DNA of 64,000 nucleotides from Chrysoperla carnea (taxonomy: Eukaryota; Arthropoda; Insecta; Neuroptera; Chrysopidae). Below the pieces are notes generated by a model, which saw nothing but the letters and a program-made list of their open reading frames with translations, had not been told where the DNA came from and made no database searches. The stretch spans positions 28,854,983 through 28,918,982 of the forward strand of contig NC_058337.1 in the NCBI RefSeq assembly GCF_905475395.1. Reading direction: 5' to 3'. Each line of letters starts with the position of its first letter. Positions within the stretch are counted from its first letter, which is position 1. Position numbers and translations under genes: made by a program. Of this stretch, positions 11,603 through 20,391 are shown in pieces.

Positions 11603-14600
11603 ATGGACACCTACGAACGAAATGTTATGCAGACGCTAAACGTGGTACCTCAAGGTGGTAGCACTGATATGATGAAGAAAGTGGAGAGAGCGTTGAGGCT
11701 CATCAAGACGGTGGAGGAAGCTGAGCGATGGATGATACTTAATAAGCAGAACATCCGCTTATTCAAAAAGATGTTGATGTTAAAGAAAGAAAATCCTCTG
11801 CGTCTTGAAGCTAATATTGGACTTTGTAAATCATACCAGCGGCAACTTCACCGACTGCGATTAGATTTAGTTAAGCAAGGTGGTGGTGTCACCAAAAAAC
11901 AAAATCGACATCTAATCTGGGAGACAATTGAAACCCACCACCAGGGCAGGGTGAAGACTGGTATGATTACCAATTTGGATTATAAAGATCCAAATATATT
12001 TTTCAACCGGGCATTTCCAATGTTTAGAAGACACGTTCGGCGTGAGCTAGTGAATCATCCCCTCAAGGTAAGTAAAATTTAAGATTTATAATTTAAATAG
12101 TCTAATGAGATTTTATTTCAGGTGTATATTATGTTCACGGGCAATTTCATTAAGCCCAGCACCAAAGAGGAGGATTTGAAAACTTTTATAACGTCGGCTA
12201 AGGAAATGTATCTGACAACGGACATGCAGGAGTGGTACATTGATCATGTCAAAAACTATTTGTTGAAAAAATTGGAAGAATTCCAGGAACGCGATAGCGG
12301 TTGGGCTCTTGACATGATCATAAATATTCGAGTCCACATGAATAAGTACTCTCCGATCACAGCTGGAACATTTTGCGAACTACCATCTGCAATTAAATGT
12401 AGAAAAGCTGTGATTAATGTCCGGAATGATGACCAACATTGCTTTTTATGGTCGATAATGTCAGCACTTTACCCGGTTGAAAAGGATCCTCAACGTTTAA
12501 CTAAGTACCAGCACTATAAATATCATTTAAAATTTGATGGATTAAAGTTTCCCATGTCTCTGGATCAAATTAATAAATTTGAAAAGATGAACCCGCATTT
12601 ATCGATTAACGTGTACGGCTACAAAGATACGTTTCTACATGGTTTGGAAATTTTCCCTGTACGCGTTAGTTCGAACACTGCGGGGCAGAAAATTCATCTA
12701 TTGGCTGTGGAGAATGGGAACAGTCACCACTTTTGCTGGATAAAAAATTTAGCAAAGTTGGCTCGATCGGGTGTAACAAAATTCGAGCATAAAATTTATT
12801 TATGTGATCGATGTCTCAACTATTTTGCTACAGAAGGCAAACTCCAACAGCATTCAGTAAATTGTGGTGAAAAAGAAGCGGTGCGGGTACGAATGCCTGA
12901 AACTGATGACGAGCGGTTCGTTGAGTTCAAAGATTTCAACAGCAAGGAACGTGTTGAGTATATGGTGTACGCTGACTTTGAGGCACTATTGGTACCACAA
13001 CATCATGAAGACATGGAAATGGATCATGGGTCTTATACAAAAAATATTCAAAAACATGTACCCTACAGTGTAGGTTACTATGTTCATTGTACCCATGATC
13101 CCAACCAATCGTTTTATAAGGCATACCGTGGTGCTGATTGTGTCAAGTGGTTTGTTCATGAACTGGAACAAGTAGCGTACTCATTAGAGCAAAAAATAAA
13201 ACACGTTAAACCAATGTATCCGCTCACCGTCGAACAAGAACTGGATTTTATGTCAGCAGAGAAGTGTCACATTTGTGGTAAAGATTTCGTATCCAATTCC
13301 ATACGTGTTCGCGACCATTCACATCGCACAGGTAATGCAGGTTATTTATTATTTTTTAATTTCATCTAATTTTATATTAATCTATTTTAGGTATCTACCG
13401 TGGAGCAGCACACCAATTTTGTAATCTGCATTATCAAGATTCAAGGGTGATACCTGTTGTGATGCACAACTTAAGTGGATACGATTCGCATTTTATTATT
13501 GAAGCTCTGCTGACGGAAATCGACGGTCAAGTTGATGTGTTGCCCATCAACAAAGAAAAGTACATCAGTTTCACAAAGCACGTCTCGGACATTCAATTAA
13601 GATTCATTGATTCCTTCCGATTTCTCGCAGACAAGTTGGAAAATCTGGCCTCATATTTAGATAATGATAAAAAATCCATTTTACATAAAGAGGTAAATGA
13701 TAAAAAATAATTAATTTTTAATACAGGGTTGTAATTTGTTTTTTAATTTTTTATAGGTCAGTAATGATGAACAATTTCAATTGCTAACGAGAAAAGGTGT
13801 ATTTCCATATGAATACATGAGTAGCTGGGGACGTCTCCAAGAGACAAAATTACCACCAAAGGAGGCGTTCTACAGTGTGTTAACAGATGAACACATAACG
13901 GATGAGGATTATAACCATGCGATACAGGTATGGAACACATTCAATTTACATACACTAGGTGATTATTCAGACCTGTATATGAAAACTGATGTGTTACTAC
14001 TTGCGGATATTTTTGAAAATTTCCGTAACACTTGTATTCATAGCTATAGTCTCGATCCTAGTCACTATTACACACTTCCTGGCTATACGTGGAGCGCCAT
14101 GTTGAAATACACCAATATCAAATTGGAATTGTTCACGGATATTGATGACTTGTTGTTTATCGAGAAAGGAATCAGAGGCGGTGTAAGTCAATGTTCTAAT
14201 CGCTATGCTAAGGCAAACAATAAGTACATGGAAGAGGGGTATGATAAAACTCAAGAAGATGTCTACCTTATGTATTACGATGTGGTGAACCTATATGGTG
14301 CAGCAATGTGTGGATACCTACCAACAGGAAATTTTAAGTGGGTTGACACACCAAACATCGAGGATGTTGCAGATGATTCACCAGTCGGGTACATTTTAGA
14401 AGTAGACCTTGAAATACCCCAACATCTACATGATAACTTTAGCGATTTACCGCCATGTCCGGAGACAACGAAACCACCTGGATCAAAACAAAAATATCTT
14501 CTGTCAACCCTTTACAATAAGACCAACTATGTCGTGCACTACAGGAATTTAAAACTGTATACACAACTCGGTGTTAAGGTAACAAAATACCACCGTGTGT

Positions 14601-15484
14601 TACAATTCGATCAATCTGCATGGTTGAAACCATATATTGATTTCAATACCGAGATGCGCAAGAACGCCTCAAATGAGTTTGAAAAAGCATTATTCAAACT
14701 CATGATTAATGCCATCTTCGGTAAAACCATGGAGAATGTGAGGAAACATCGGGTTGTGTACATACGAAAAAATTGGGATGGAAAACATGGTGTGAAGAAA
14801 TTAATTGCCAACCCCAATTTTCACAGTATGATGGTGCTCGACAATGACGTCAGTATTGTTGAAATGAAAAAATCACAGATACGTTTCAACAAACCCATCT
14901 ACATAGGCTTCACAATTTTAGACATATCGAAAACGTTTGTGTATGACTTCCACTACAACTACATGTACCAACGGTACAACCCCACAAATGTCAGGTTATT
15001 ATACACAGACACCGATAGTCTAATTTATAGCGTGAGAAATACTGACGTCTATGAGGTCATGAAACAGGATATTAATCGTTTTGATACGGCTGACTATGCA
15101 CCCGACAACATCTATGGTATGCCACTACGTAATAAGAAAGTCAAGGGTTTAATGTCCGATGAAAATAATGGTGATGTTATGCTAGAATTTGTCGGATTAC
15201 GTTGCAAAATGTATGCTATTCGGGTGCAAAATAAAAAAGAGACTAAACGATCCAAGGGTCTCAAGAAGTCAGCTATCCGAAAACTTACTTTTGAGGACTA
15301 TAAGCGGTGTTTGCTTGAGAACCGTAACTTTTACCGTGTTCAGCAAAGCATCCAATCCAAGCGACACCGCTTACATACCATCAAACAGCAGAAAGTGGGC
15401 TTATCACCATTTGACCAAAAACGACACATTACTCACAATTCATGTGAAACAAAACCATGGGGCCACTATAGCATTATTTGTTGA
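11603..15484 (+). CDS. polB: Protein-primed DNA polymerase B, four exons
   Basis: Family B DNA polymerase of the protein-primed type, expected to replicate the element in the nucleus. Exons are 11,603-12,067, 12,122-13,331, 13,391-13,692 and 13,757-15,484. The introns are 54, 59 and 64 bp with GT...AG ends and rejoin family sequence in frame, giving about 1,234 residues. Visible motifs: a C2H2-like finger (exon 2, YLCDRC...H), exonuclease motifs YADFEAL (about residue 440), NLSGYDSHF and YMKTD, the GIRGG linker motif, palm motif DVVNLYG (about 834), [11 protein letters not shown] (about 974) and YTDTDS (about 1,077). Catalytic aspartates are all present. [13 protein letters not shown] zinc-binding cluster spans the exon 2-3 junction. 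The start is the first ATG after the TATA/initiator pair. The gene ends in a typical GHYSII tail. Confidence 0.93.
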
Positions 15485-15724
15485 GTGTAAGTATTTTATA
15501 TTTTATGTTTTTAATATTTAGCTAATTTTTGCTGTTGTTTCAGAAATGTGTCCTGCTGTTGTTGTGATGATCCTCAAAGTGGTTCGGTATTGTGATAGGT
15601 GTACAAACAATTGATAGAGTAGTGCGCATGAACAATTGATAGAGTAGTGGTGGGGGTGTAAAAAAATTGATAGTTAGGTAGAATTATTATAGAAAACAAT
15701 TTAGTGTTAGTTTAAACATACAAA
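15485..15724 (+). other. Gap between PolB and the small acidic gene
   Basis: Holds a short direct repeat of ACAATTGATAGAGTAGTG-like units (about 15,606-15,680, three copies, the last degenerate). A donor-like GTAAGT follows the PolB stop by two bases and a TTGTTTCAG acceptor lies near 15,541, so a 3' untranslated intron is possible. Confidence 0.4.
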
Positions 15725-16150
15725 ATGCAAGACTTTGGTAATCATACTAGTGATAATAACTGTATTGTTAATATGATTAAAGAAAATTGTAGTTTAAGTA
15801 CTATAAACAATGTGTTAACAAAGTATTTTAAAACATTAGTTAATATGGCAATTAAATGTGGTCGACCGGAAACTTTAAACTACCTTATTGATAAGGTAGA
15901 ACAAATGGACTTAGAAGTGAAATTTTCCCCATCGTCAGACGATGAAGACAAACAAATTTGGAACTGGATTTTAAAAAATATCCACTCTGGACAAAAAGAT
16001 GGAATTGTAGGACTATCCATTTTTGAACAATCTTACTACAGTGTATTTACATCAGACGAGTTATCCGACTATGTTCAAGTGAAAGAAATAATTGAAAATT
16101 ATCTTATGAAGAAAGATGATGATGGTGACAATGGACACTTTTCAGAATAA
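15725..16150 (+). CDS. Small acidic protein of unknown function (141 aa)
   Basis: I do not recognise this protein. It is single-exon, starts at an ATG in a CAAAATGC context, and follows PolB on the same strand. The N-terminal half (residues 15-60) looks helical, with a cysteine- and leucine-rich pattern. The middle holds an acidic SSDDED cluster (residues 69-74) and the C-terminus is strongly acidic (KKDDDGDNG). No membrane segment or zinc-binding pattern is evident. Accessory genes near PolB vary between Polintons and often act early, so a regulatory or host-interaction role is possible but speculative. The open frame is much longer than chance in this AT-rich sequence. Confidence 0.65.
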   Translation: MQDFGNHTSDNNCIVNMIKENCSLSTINNVLTKYFKTLVNMAIKCGRPETLNYLIDKVEQMDLEVKFSPSSDDEDKQIWNWILKNIHSGQKDGIVGLSIFEQSYYSVFTSDELSDYVQVKEIIENYLMKKDDDGDNGHFSE

Positions 16151-16245
16151 TAATTATAATGTATTTTCGATAATTTATAAATATATATTTTTTAAATATT
16201 ATTATAATACAACTCTGTTTTTATATGTTATAGATAAAATTTTAC

Positions 16246-16251
16246 AATAAA
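16246..16251 (+). terminator. Polyadenylation signal AATAAA (+ strand genes)
   Basis: AATAAA about 95 bases after the stop of the 141-residue gene, near the meeting point with the oppositely oriented integrase gene. It suits PolB or small-gene transcripts. Confidence 0.5.
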
Positions 16252-16338
16252 AATAATATTTTTACAATGTGATATTTTTTATTTATTTTTTTATAAAACA
16301 CAAATATGTTCACAAAAACGGTCCACTATAACAAATTT

Positions 16339-16344
16339 TTTATT
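16339..16344 (-). terminator. Polyadenylation signal AATAAA (- strand, after integrase)
   Basis: AATAAA on the - strand about 30 bases past the integrase stop codon. The surrounding sequence (about 16,300-16,375) contains two tandem copies of a TATAGTGGA(A/C)CGTTTTT(A/G)TGAACAT block. Confidence 0.5.
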
Positions 16345-16373
16345 GTTACAAGTATGTTCATAAAAACGTTCCA

Positions 16374-17297
16374 CTATAAAAGGAGACTTTTTTTATCAAT
16401 ATATGAATCGTGTAAAGAGTCGAACCCTAACCACCGGACTTTAACTTTGGATCCATGTTTAGCTAAGACCTTTTCCACTAAATAAATGTTTGGATCGCGA
16501 ACTTTTTGTAATTCTTCGGCATAGAAACCACCCTTTATATCTTCGTTGTTGTAGTCCTTCAGTAAATATGTTCTTGGGTTTGTAAGTTTCACCTCGCGAA
16601 TGGTGAATATTTCTGGTGTCCATGATGGATGAAAACCACGAGCAAACGTCGTTCTAAATTTACTTATCCTTACATGATCGCCAACTGTAAATTTTTGTTT
16701 TGGACCCACCATCTTAATATGATTGTATGAATCTTTTAAAATCCGTTTTTCGTTTCGTGTATTGACTTGTGATGGCTTCATCCTGATTGTCCGATGGTAT
16801 GAATTATTGTACTGTTTAATCAATTCCGGTAATACTTTTATCCATTTATAATTACCATACAAACTGAAATGTTTGTACATCATCGATTTCAGTGTGCGTA
16901 TAAATCTTTCCACAATACACGCCTTTTTAGTTGAATATACAGAATAATGGTTTATGTTGTACTCTTTCATCAATCTCTTAAATTTTTCATTATAGAATTC
17001 CGTACCATTATCAGTTTGAAGGTTTTTAGGTGTACGATCTTTTATAATCTGTTCCATGGCATTAGTGACATCCACAGCACTCTTGGACTTTAGTGGCATA
17101 GCCCAGCTATATTTGGAGAAGCAATCGATGACCACCAAAATATATTTAAAGTTGGTATTTTGTCTTGCATACGGGATCATTTCTACCAAATCAGCTTGAA
17201 ATAAATCATTGAGCCCCTTAATGATTACACGCCTTCTTGGATAATTACGTCGAGCTGGTTTATGTAGCTCATTCACAACAATTCGTCTTTTATCCAT
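16374..17297 (-). CDS. int: Polinton integrase (DDE, retroviral-like, with chromodomain)
   Basis: Retrovirus-like integrase of 307 residues, expected to insert the element into the chromosome. The start MDKRR leads into the PARRNYPRRRV block typical of Polinton integrases. The catalytic triad is D36 (FQADLVEM), D96 (LQTDNGTEF) and E130 (ACIVERF), with 33 residues between the last two, close to the usual 34-35. An SH3-like region follows (about 205-265), then a C-terminal chromodomain-like segment (about 272-305, YLVEKVLAKH...VRWLGF). A stop lies directly before the ATG, so this start is firm unless translation enters from the upstream gene. The ATG overlaps the end of the fibre-like gene by eight bases in the +1 frame. 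Confidence 0.93.
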   Translation of the reverse strand: MDKRRIVVNELHKPARRNYPRRRVIIKGLNDLFQADLVEMIPYARQNTNFKYILVVIDCFSKYSWAMPLKSKSAVDVTNAMEQIIKDRTPKNLQTDNGTEFYNEKFKRLMKEYNINHYSVYSTKKACIVERFIRTLKSMMYKHFSLYGNYKWIKVLPELIKQYNNSYHRTIRMKPSQVNTRNEKRILKDSYNHIKMVGPKQKFTVGDHVRISKFRTTFARGFHPSWTPEIFTIREVKLTNPRTYLLKDYNNEDIKGGFYAEELQKVRDPNIYLVEKVLAKHGSKVKVRWLGFDSLHDSYIDKKSLLL

Positions 17298-17985
17298 CTA
17301 TTAATTTATATTTTATACCAATGTCAACATATAATAACATGGAATCAGAGTTTGTAGTCATGAAACTTTTAGGAATACCAAACGTTAAATAATCGTTTGA
17401 TTTTAATGTATTAAGTTTATTTTTATCTATAATAGTATCGTTTTTGAAGACCTCACAGTATGTTGGTTTAATATCTAAATGATGTATCATCACAGAGATT
17501 GGGAATCTAAATACATAAACTCTTGTATTATTTTCCAATATATACCATGCAAAATCAGCAGTTGGATCTGAATAAAATTTTGTTGGTTGTGTATTACGTA
17601 TTGATATTCGAAAATAACCATTTAATTTTTTCAGACTCTCGTTAAATATTTCAGTAGTGTTATTGATTTTATCACTAACATGATTGATAAGGGTGTATAA
17701 ATCCACAGCATCAGTTGAAAATTCTGGACTTGCTACATTACTTATTTTTTTATTTTTTGCGTCAAAGTATGATTCTTTATCATCTAATGACAAACACTGC
17801 CCAAGACTTTCCAAGTTCACAACATCTTGCTTATTTATAGGTTTCCCAACATTCACAATTCGTCTTTGTTTTGCATCGAAGCAATTATTTCCGCCATTAC
17901 ATCGAAGTATTGATTCATTATGTGATGTATATGAATCTTGATAATTTTTGAAGAGAGGACTTCCAAATTTATCTATACCATTCAT
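17290..17985 (-). CDS. Fibre-like structural protein with two phage-tail-type repeats (231 aa)
   Basis: The N-terminal half carries two repeats, about residues 36-62 and 74-100, with the pattern FDAKxxxIxNVxxPxxxxDxVxLxxL. This resembles the trimerising repeats of phage tail fibres (xIxNVxxPxxxxDAVxxxxL). A helical stretch with heptad-like spacing follows (about 98-120), then a C-terminal domain of about 110 residues that looks beta-rich. That layout (shaft then head) suggests a trimeric spike or fibre on the capsid vertex. The frame ends eight bases inside the integrase gene. Upstream lies the 16-bp repeat array. The function is inferred from the repeat pattern only; no fibre family hit was tested. 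Confidence 0.6.
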   Translation of the reverse strand: MNGIDKFGSPLFKNYQDSYTSHNESILRCNGGNNCFDAKQRRIVNVGKPINKQDVVNLESLGQCLSLDDKESYFDAKNKKISNVASPEFSTDAVDLYTLINHVSDKINNTTEIFNESLKKLNGYFRISIRNTQPTKFYSDPTADFAWYILENNTRVYVFRFPISVMIHHLDIKPTYCEVFKNDTIIDKNKLNTLKSNDYLTFGIPKSFMTTNSDSMLLYVDIGIKYKLIDG

Positions 17986-18042
17986 AATGAGTTCTCAATA
18001 GGTTATGATGTAATTTAAATAATTACATATAATAAATATAAA

Positions 18043-18540
18043 ATCTAAACAGGTCTAATAAGAAACAGGTCTCTTTCTAAACAGGTCTGTTTCTAAACAG
18101 GTCTGTTTCTAAACAGGTCTGTATCTAAACAGGTCTGTATCTAAACAGGTCTCTTTCTAAACAGGTCTGTATCTAAACAGGTCTCTTTCTAAACAGGTCT
18201 GTATCTAAACAGGTCTGTTTCTAAACAGGTCTGTTTCTAAACAGGTCTCTTTCTAAACAGGTCTCTTTCTAAACAGGTCTCTTTCTAAACAGGTCTCTTT
18301 CTAAACAGGTCTGTTTCTAAACAGGTCTGTATCTAAACAGGTCTCTTTCTAAACAGGTCTCTTTCTAAACAGGTCTCTTTCTAAACAGGTCTCTTTCTAA
18401 ACAGGTCTGTTTCTAAACAGGTCTGTTTCTAAACAGGTCTGTTTCTAAACAGGTCTGTATCTAAACAGGTCTCTTTCTAAACAGGTCTGTATCTAAACAG
18501 ATCTGTATCTAAACAGGTCTGTATGTAAACAGGTCTGTTT
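18043..18540. repeat. 16-bp tandem array, 31 copies
   Basis: The unit is AAACAGGTCT(C/G)T(T/A)TCT. I count 31 occurrences of the AAACAG(G/A)T core between about 18,045 and 18,540. Variants alternate between CTTT, GTTT and GTAT at positions 11-14. It lies between the fibre-like gene (start 17,985) and the stop of the 324-residue gene. Confidence 0.95.
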
Positions 18541-18656
18541 AATACTGGCCTGTACCTGTTTAATACTGGTTTTAACCTGTTTAATACTGGTCTGTATCTG
18601 TTTAATACAGGTTTTGACCTGTTTAATACTGGTCTGTTTAGAAACCGGTATGGTTT
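18541..18656. repeat. Degenerate inverted tail of the 16-bp array
   Basis: Here the core appears as its complement, ACCTGTTT, within units of about 20 bases of the form ACCTGTTTAATACTGGT. The tail opposes the main array, so single strands could fold into long hairpins. It ends at the stop of the 324-residue gene. Confidence 0.75.
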
Positions 18657-19631
18657 TCAGTATATTATATTTTCTTCCCTTAACTCTTGTATCAAACTAT
18701 TGATTTCATTTTGATGGTTGAAATTTCCCGCGTCACGTGATGCGCATAACAGCCGTAATCTGTCACAAAGTTCATCGATTGTATTCCAGTACACATAGTC
18801 TATGGGATTATTAGTTACTCGTGATAATGTTAGACCGCTACCAGAAGCAGGAGCCGATGGGTATAGATGTTTCTTAATGATATTTTTATACTTAAAACTT
18901 TTAGTTCCTTGAATTTGACCCTGAGAGTCATAATTCCGTCTATTAGCGTTTGTTGATGTTACAATTTCCAAATAGTTACGCATGTCTTGCTCTGAATAAT
19001 TTTTTGGTATCTGTTTTACTAAAAGCTCATATAAACCTGATGTTCCGTCATACCATTTTTCGTTGACTTGTATATTGTTATGCTTAATGTAAACAACTGA
19101 ATTACCTACATATAATCTATCAGCAGCATTATCATAACGTAATCCGTAAATATTATCGATAAGCTTATCATCTTTATTCGATAATATAAAATAAATGTAT
19201 TTACCAGCCACATCTCCATAAGTCTTTGTAAAATGTTGAAGTGCATGATGATTATTCTCTTGTGATTTTATAACCTCCCTAAATACAACATCAGGAGTGT
19301 GTAATGCCTCATCCTCATAGGTGTCTGATAGATTTTGTTTTGTGACTACTGGAGTATCTTCAAATAATTTTCGAGCCTTCATTGGCGTATAATTTAATAG
19401 TTCATCTTTATTGTCTTCTAAGGTATCATCTTCTATCTTGCGTTTTATATTAATTCGAGTAAAATCGTTTTCGTTCTCTTGTTTTTCTACTAGCTGATTC
19501 AGCGGATCAGTGATGGGCTTAAATGTTTTTTCTAATGAAATGGTCGCTCTTTGTTCATCAGCTTTGAGTGCGTTATACTTTTTCTGTATAATATCGCTCA
19601 ACTTAGCTAGCTGTTTCGTTGTCTGAAGCAT
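18657..19631 (-). CDS. Conserved Polinton protein with C-terminal helical module (324 aa)
   Basis: The N-terminal 60 residues look like a coiled coil (LAKLSDIIQKKYNAL...), followed by a charged, probably disordered region with a basic NIKRKIEDD stretch and a KARKLFEDTP block. The central domain (about 140-240) has the pattern YGLRYDNAADRLYVGNS...KWYDGTSGLYELLVKQIP. The last 45 residues form a helical module, DELCDRLRLLCASRDAGN...EINSLIQELREENII. I recall both central and C-terminal blocks recurring in Polinton-type and related insect sequences, but no biochemical role is known to me. A structural or scaffold role is possible. It has its own TATA-like signal upstream. Confidence 0.75.
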   Translation of the reverse strand: MLQTTKQLAKLSDIIQKKYNALKADEQRATISLEKTFKPITDPLNQLVEKQENENDFTRINIKRKIEDDTLEDNKDELLNYTPMKARKLFEDTPVVTKQNLSDTYEDEALHTPDVVFREVIKSQENNHHALQHFTKTYGDVAGKYIYFILSNKDDKLIDNIYGLRYDNAADRLYVGNSVVYIKHNNIQVNEKWYDGTSGLYELLVKQIPKNYSEQDMRNYLEIVTSTNANRRNYDSQGQIQGTKSFKYKNIIKKHLYPSAPASGSGLTLSRVTNNPIDYVYWNTIDELCDRLRLLCASRDAGNFNHQNEINSLIQELREENIIY

Positions 19632-19730
19632 GTTATCACATGAAAGCTCACAAGTTAAATGATCTATACAGTTAATAAACAGCGCTTAATAACCTAACAA
19701 GCATCATCAATCAACCTATATAATATGCTC

Positions 19731-19736
19731 TTTATA
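19731..19736 (-). promoter_or_regulatory. TATA box for the 324-residue gene
   Basis: TATAAA on the - strand, about 100 bases before the ATG at 19,631. The gap since the previous gene (ending 19,902) holds that gene's AATAAA, so a separate transcription unit is plausible. Confidence 0.4.
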
Positions 19737-19862
19737 AGGAATAATAAATCAACTTGTACTACAGATAAGATAAAAAAAATTTTTATTTAAAAAAAATTAC
19801 AATTTTAGATTAAAACAAAATACAAAATATGAATAAAGACAATTATTTTATTTTTAATATTA

Positions 19863-19868
19863 TTTATT
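19863..19868 (-). terminator. Polyadenylation signal AATAAA (- strand capsid cluster)
   Basis: AATAAA on the - strand about 35 bases after the stop of the 162-residue gene. It may end the transcript of the capsid gene cluster. Confidence 0.5.
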
Positions 19869-19901
19869 GTTAAAACTTTTTTAATCATTAACACTAATTT
19901 A

Positions 19902-20390
19902 TCAACAACAAGCACCTCCGTATAAAGATCTATTAAAAAAATAATGTAATAAATACATAATAATATTTGTGGTACAATGTTTATGTTGATAGATGCATAG
20001 AGCTTTTGATACACTGTCATTCCTATGAAGTGGTTTTCCACCATCCAAATTTTCAATGTGGACTGCCCTTGTTGAATTTCGAATTAATTTTTTAATCCAA
20101 ATTTTCTTTTCTTCACCTTTGCAGTATATTACATTATGATTAGCAATATGTGTTAAAATGGTTGATAACTCACAATAATCGGTGGCTCCTTGATTCCAGT
20201 ATAAGCCATGGTAATTATTTGAGAGCCAAATTGTTTGTTTCTTATCTGAATCACTTAATGTGTTAAATGGAAATGGTGGTTTGAATACATAATGTCCAAA
20301 ATGGTTCCCATTTGTATCCACAAAACTAAGTTCTTTAACGATGAATTCATTGTTTACTTTGAAACCCTGTACGTCCACTATGTACGCCAT
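19902..20390 (-). CDS. Conserved Polinton-associated protein, possible nuclease-like fold (162 aa)
   Basis: The N-terminus (VDVQGFKVNNEFIVKELSFVD) has the beta-strand, acidic residue, hairpin and second acidic-strand arrangement seen in RNase H-like exonucleases, with D6 and E20 as possible metal ligands. The block FKPPFPFNTLSDSDKKQTIWLSNN is one I associate with conserved unnamed proteins of insect virus-like elements. The C-terminal part is rich in Cys and His (CIYQHKHCTT). The start codon lies one base after the major capsid stop (TAA-A-ATG), which suggests coupled translation. The nuclease idea rests on pattern only. Confidence 0.7.
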   Translation of the reverse strand: MAYIVDVQGFKVNNEFIVKELSFVDTNGNHFGHYVFKPPFPFNTLSDSDKKQTIWLSNNYHGLYWNQGATDYCELSTILTHIANHNVIYCKGEEKKIWIKKLIRNSTRAVHIENLDGGKPLHRNDSVSKALCIYQHKHCTTNIIMYLLHYFFNRSLYGGACC

Positions 20391-20391
20391 T

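Noticed and set aside
12113..14817. Several short frames on the - strand opposite PolB
   Set aside because: They are shadows of the polymerase exons.
15189..15521. 110-codon + strand frame overlapping the end of PolB
   Set aside because: Alternate frame of the PolB last exon with no domain.
18043..18656. CRISPR-like look of the 16-bp array
   Set aside because: Units are contiguous with no unique spacers and lie in a eukaryotic element; it is a simple tandem repeat.
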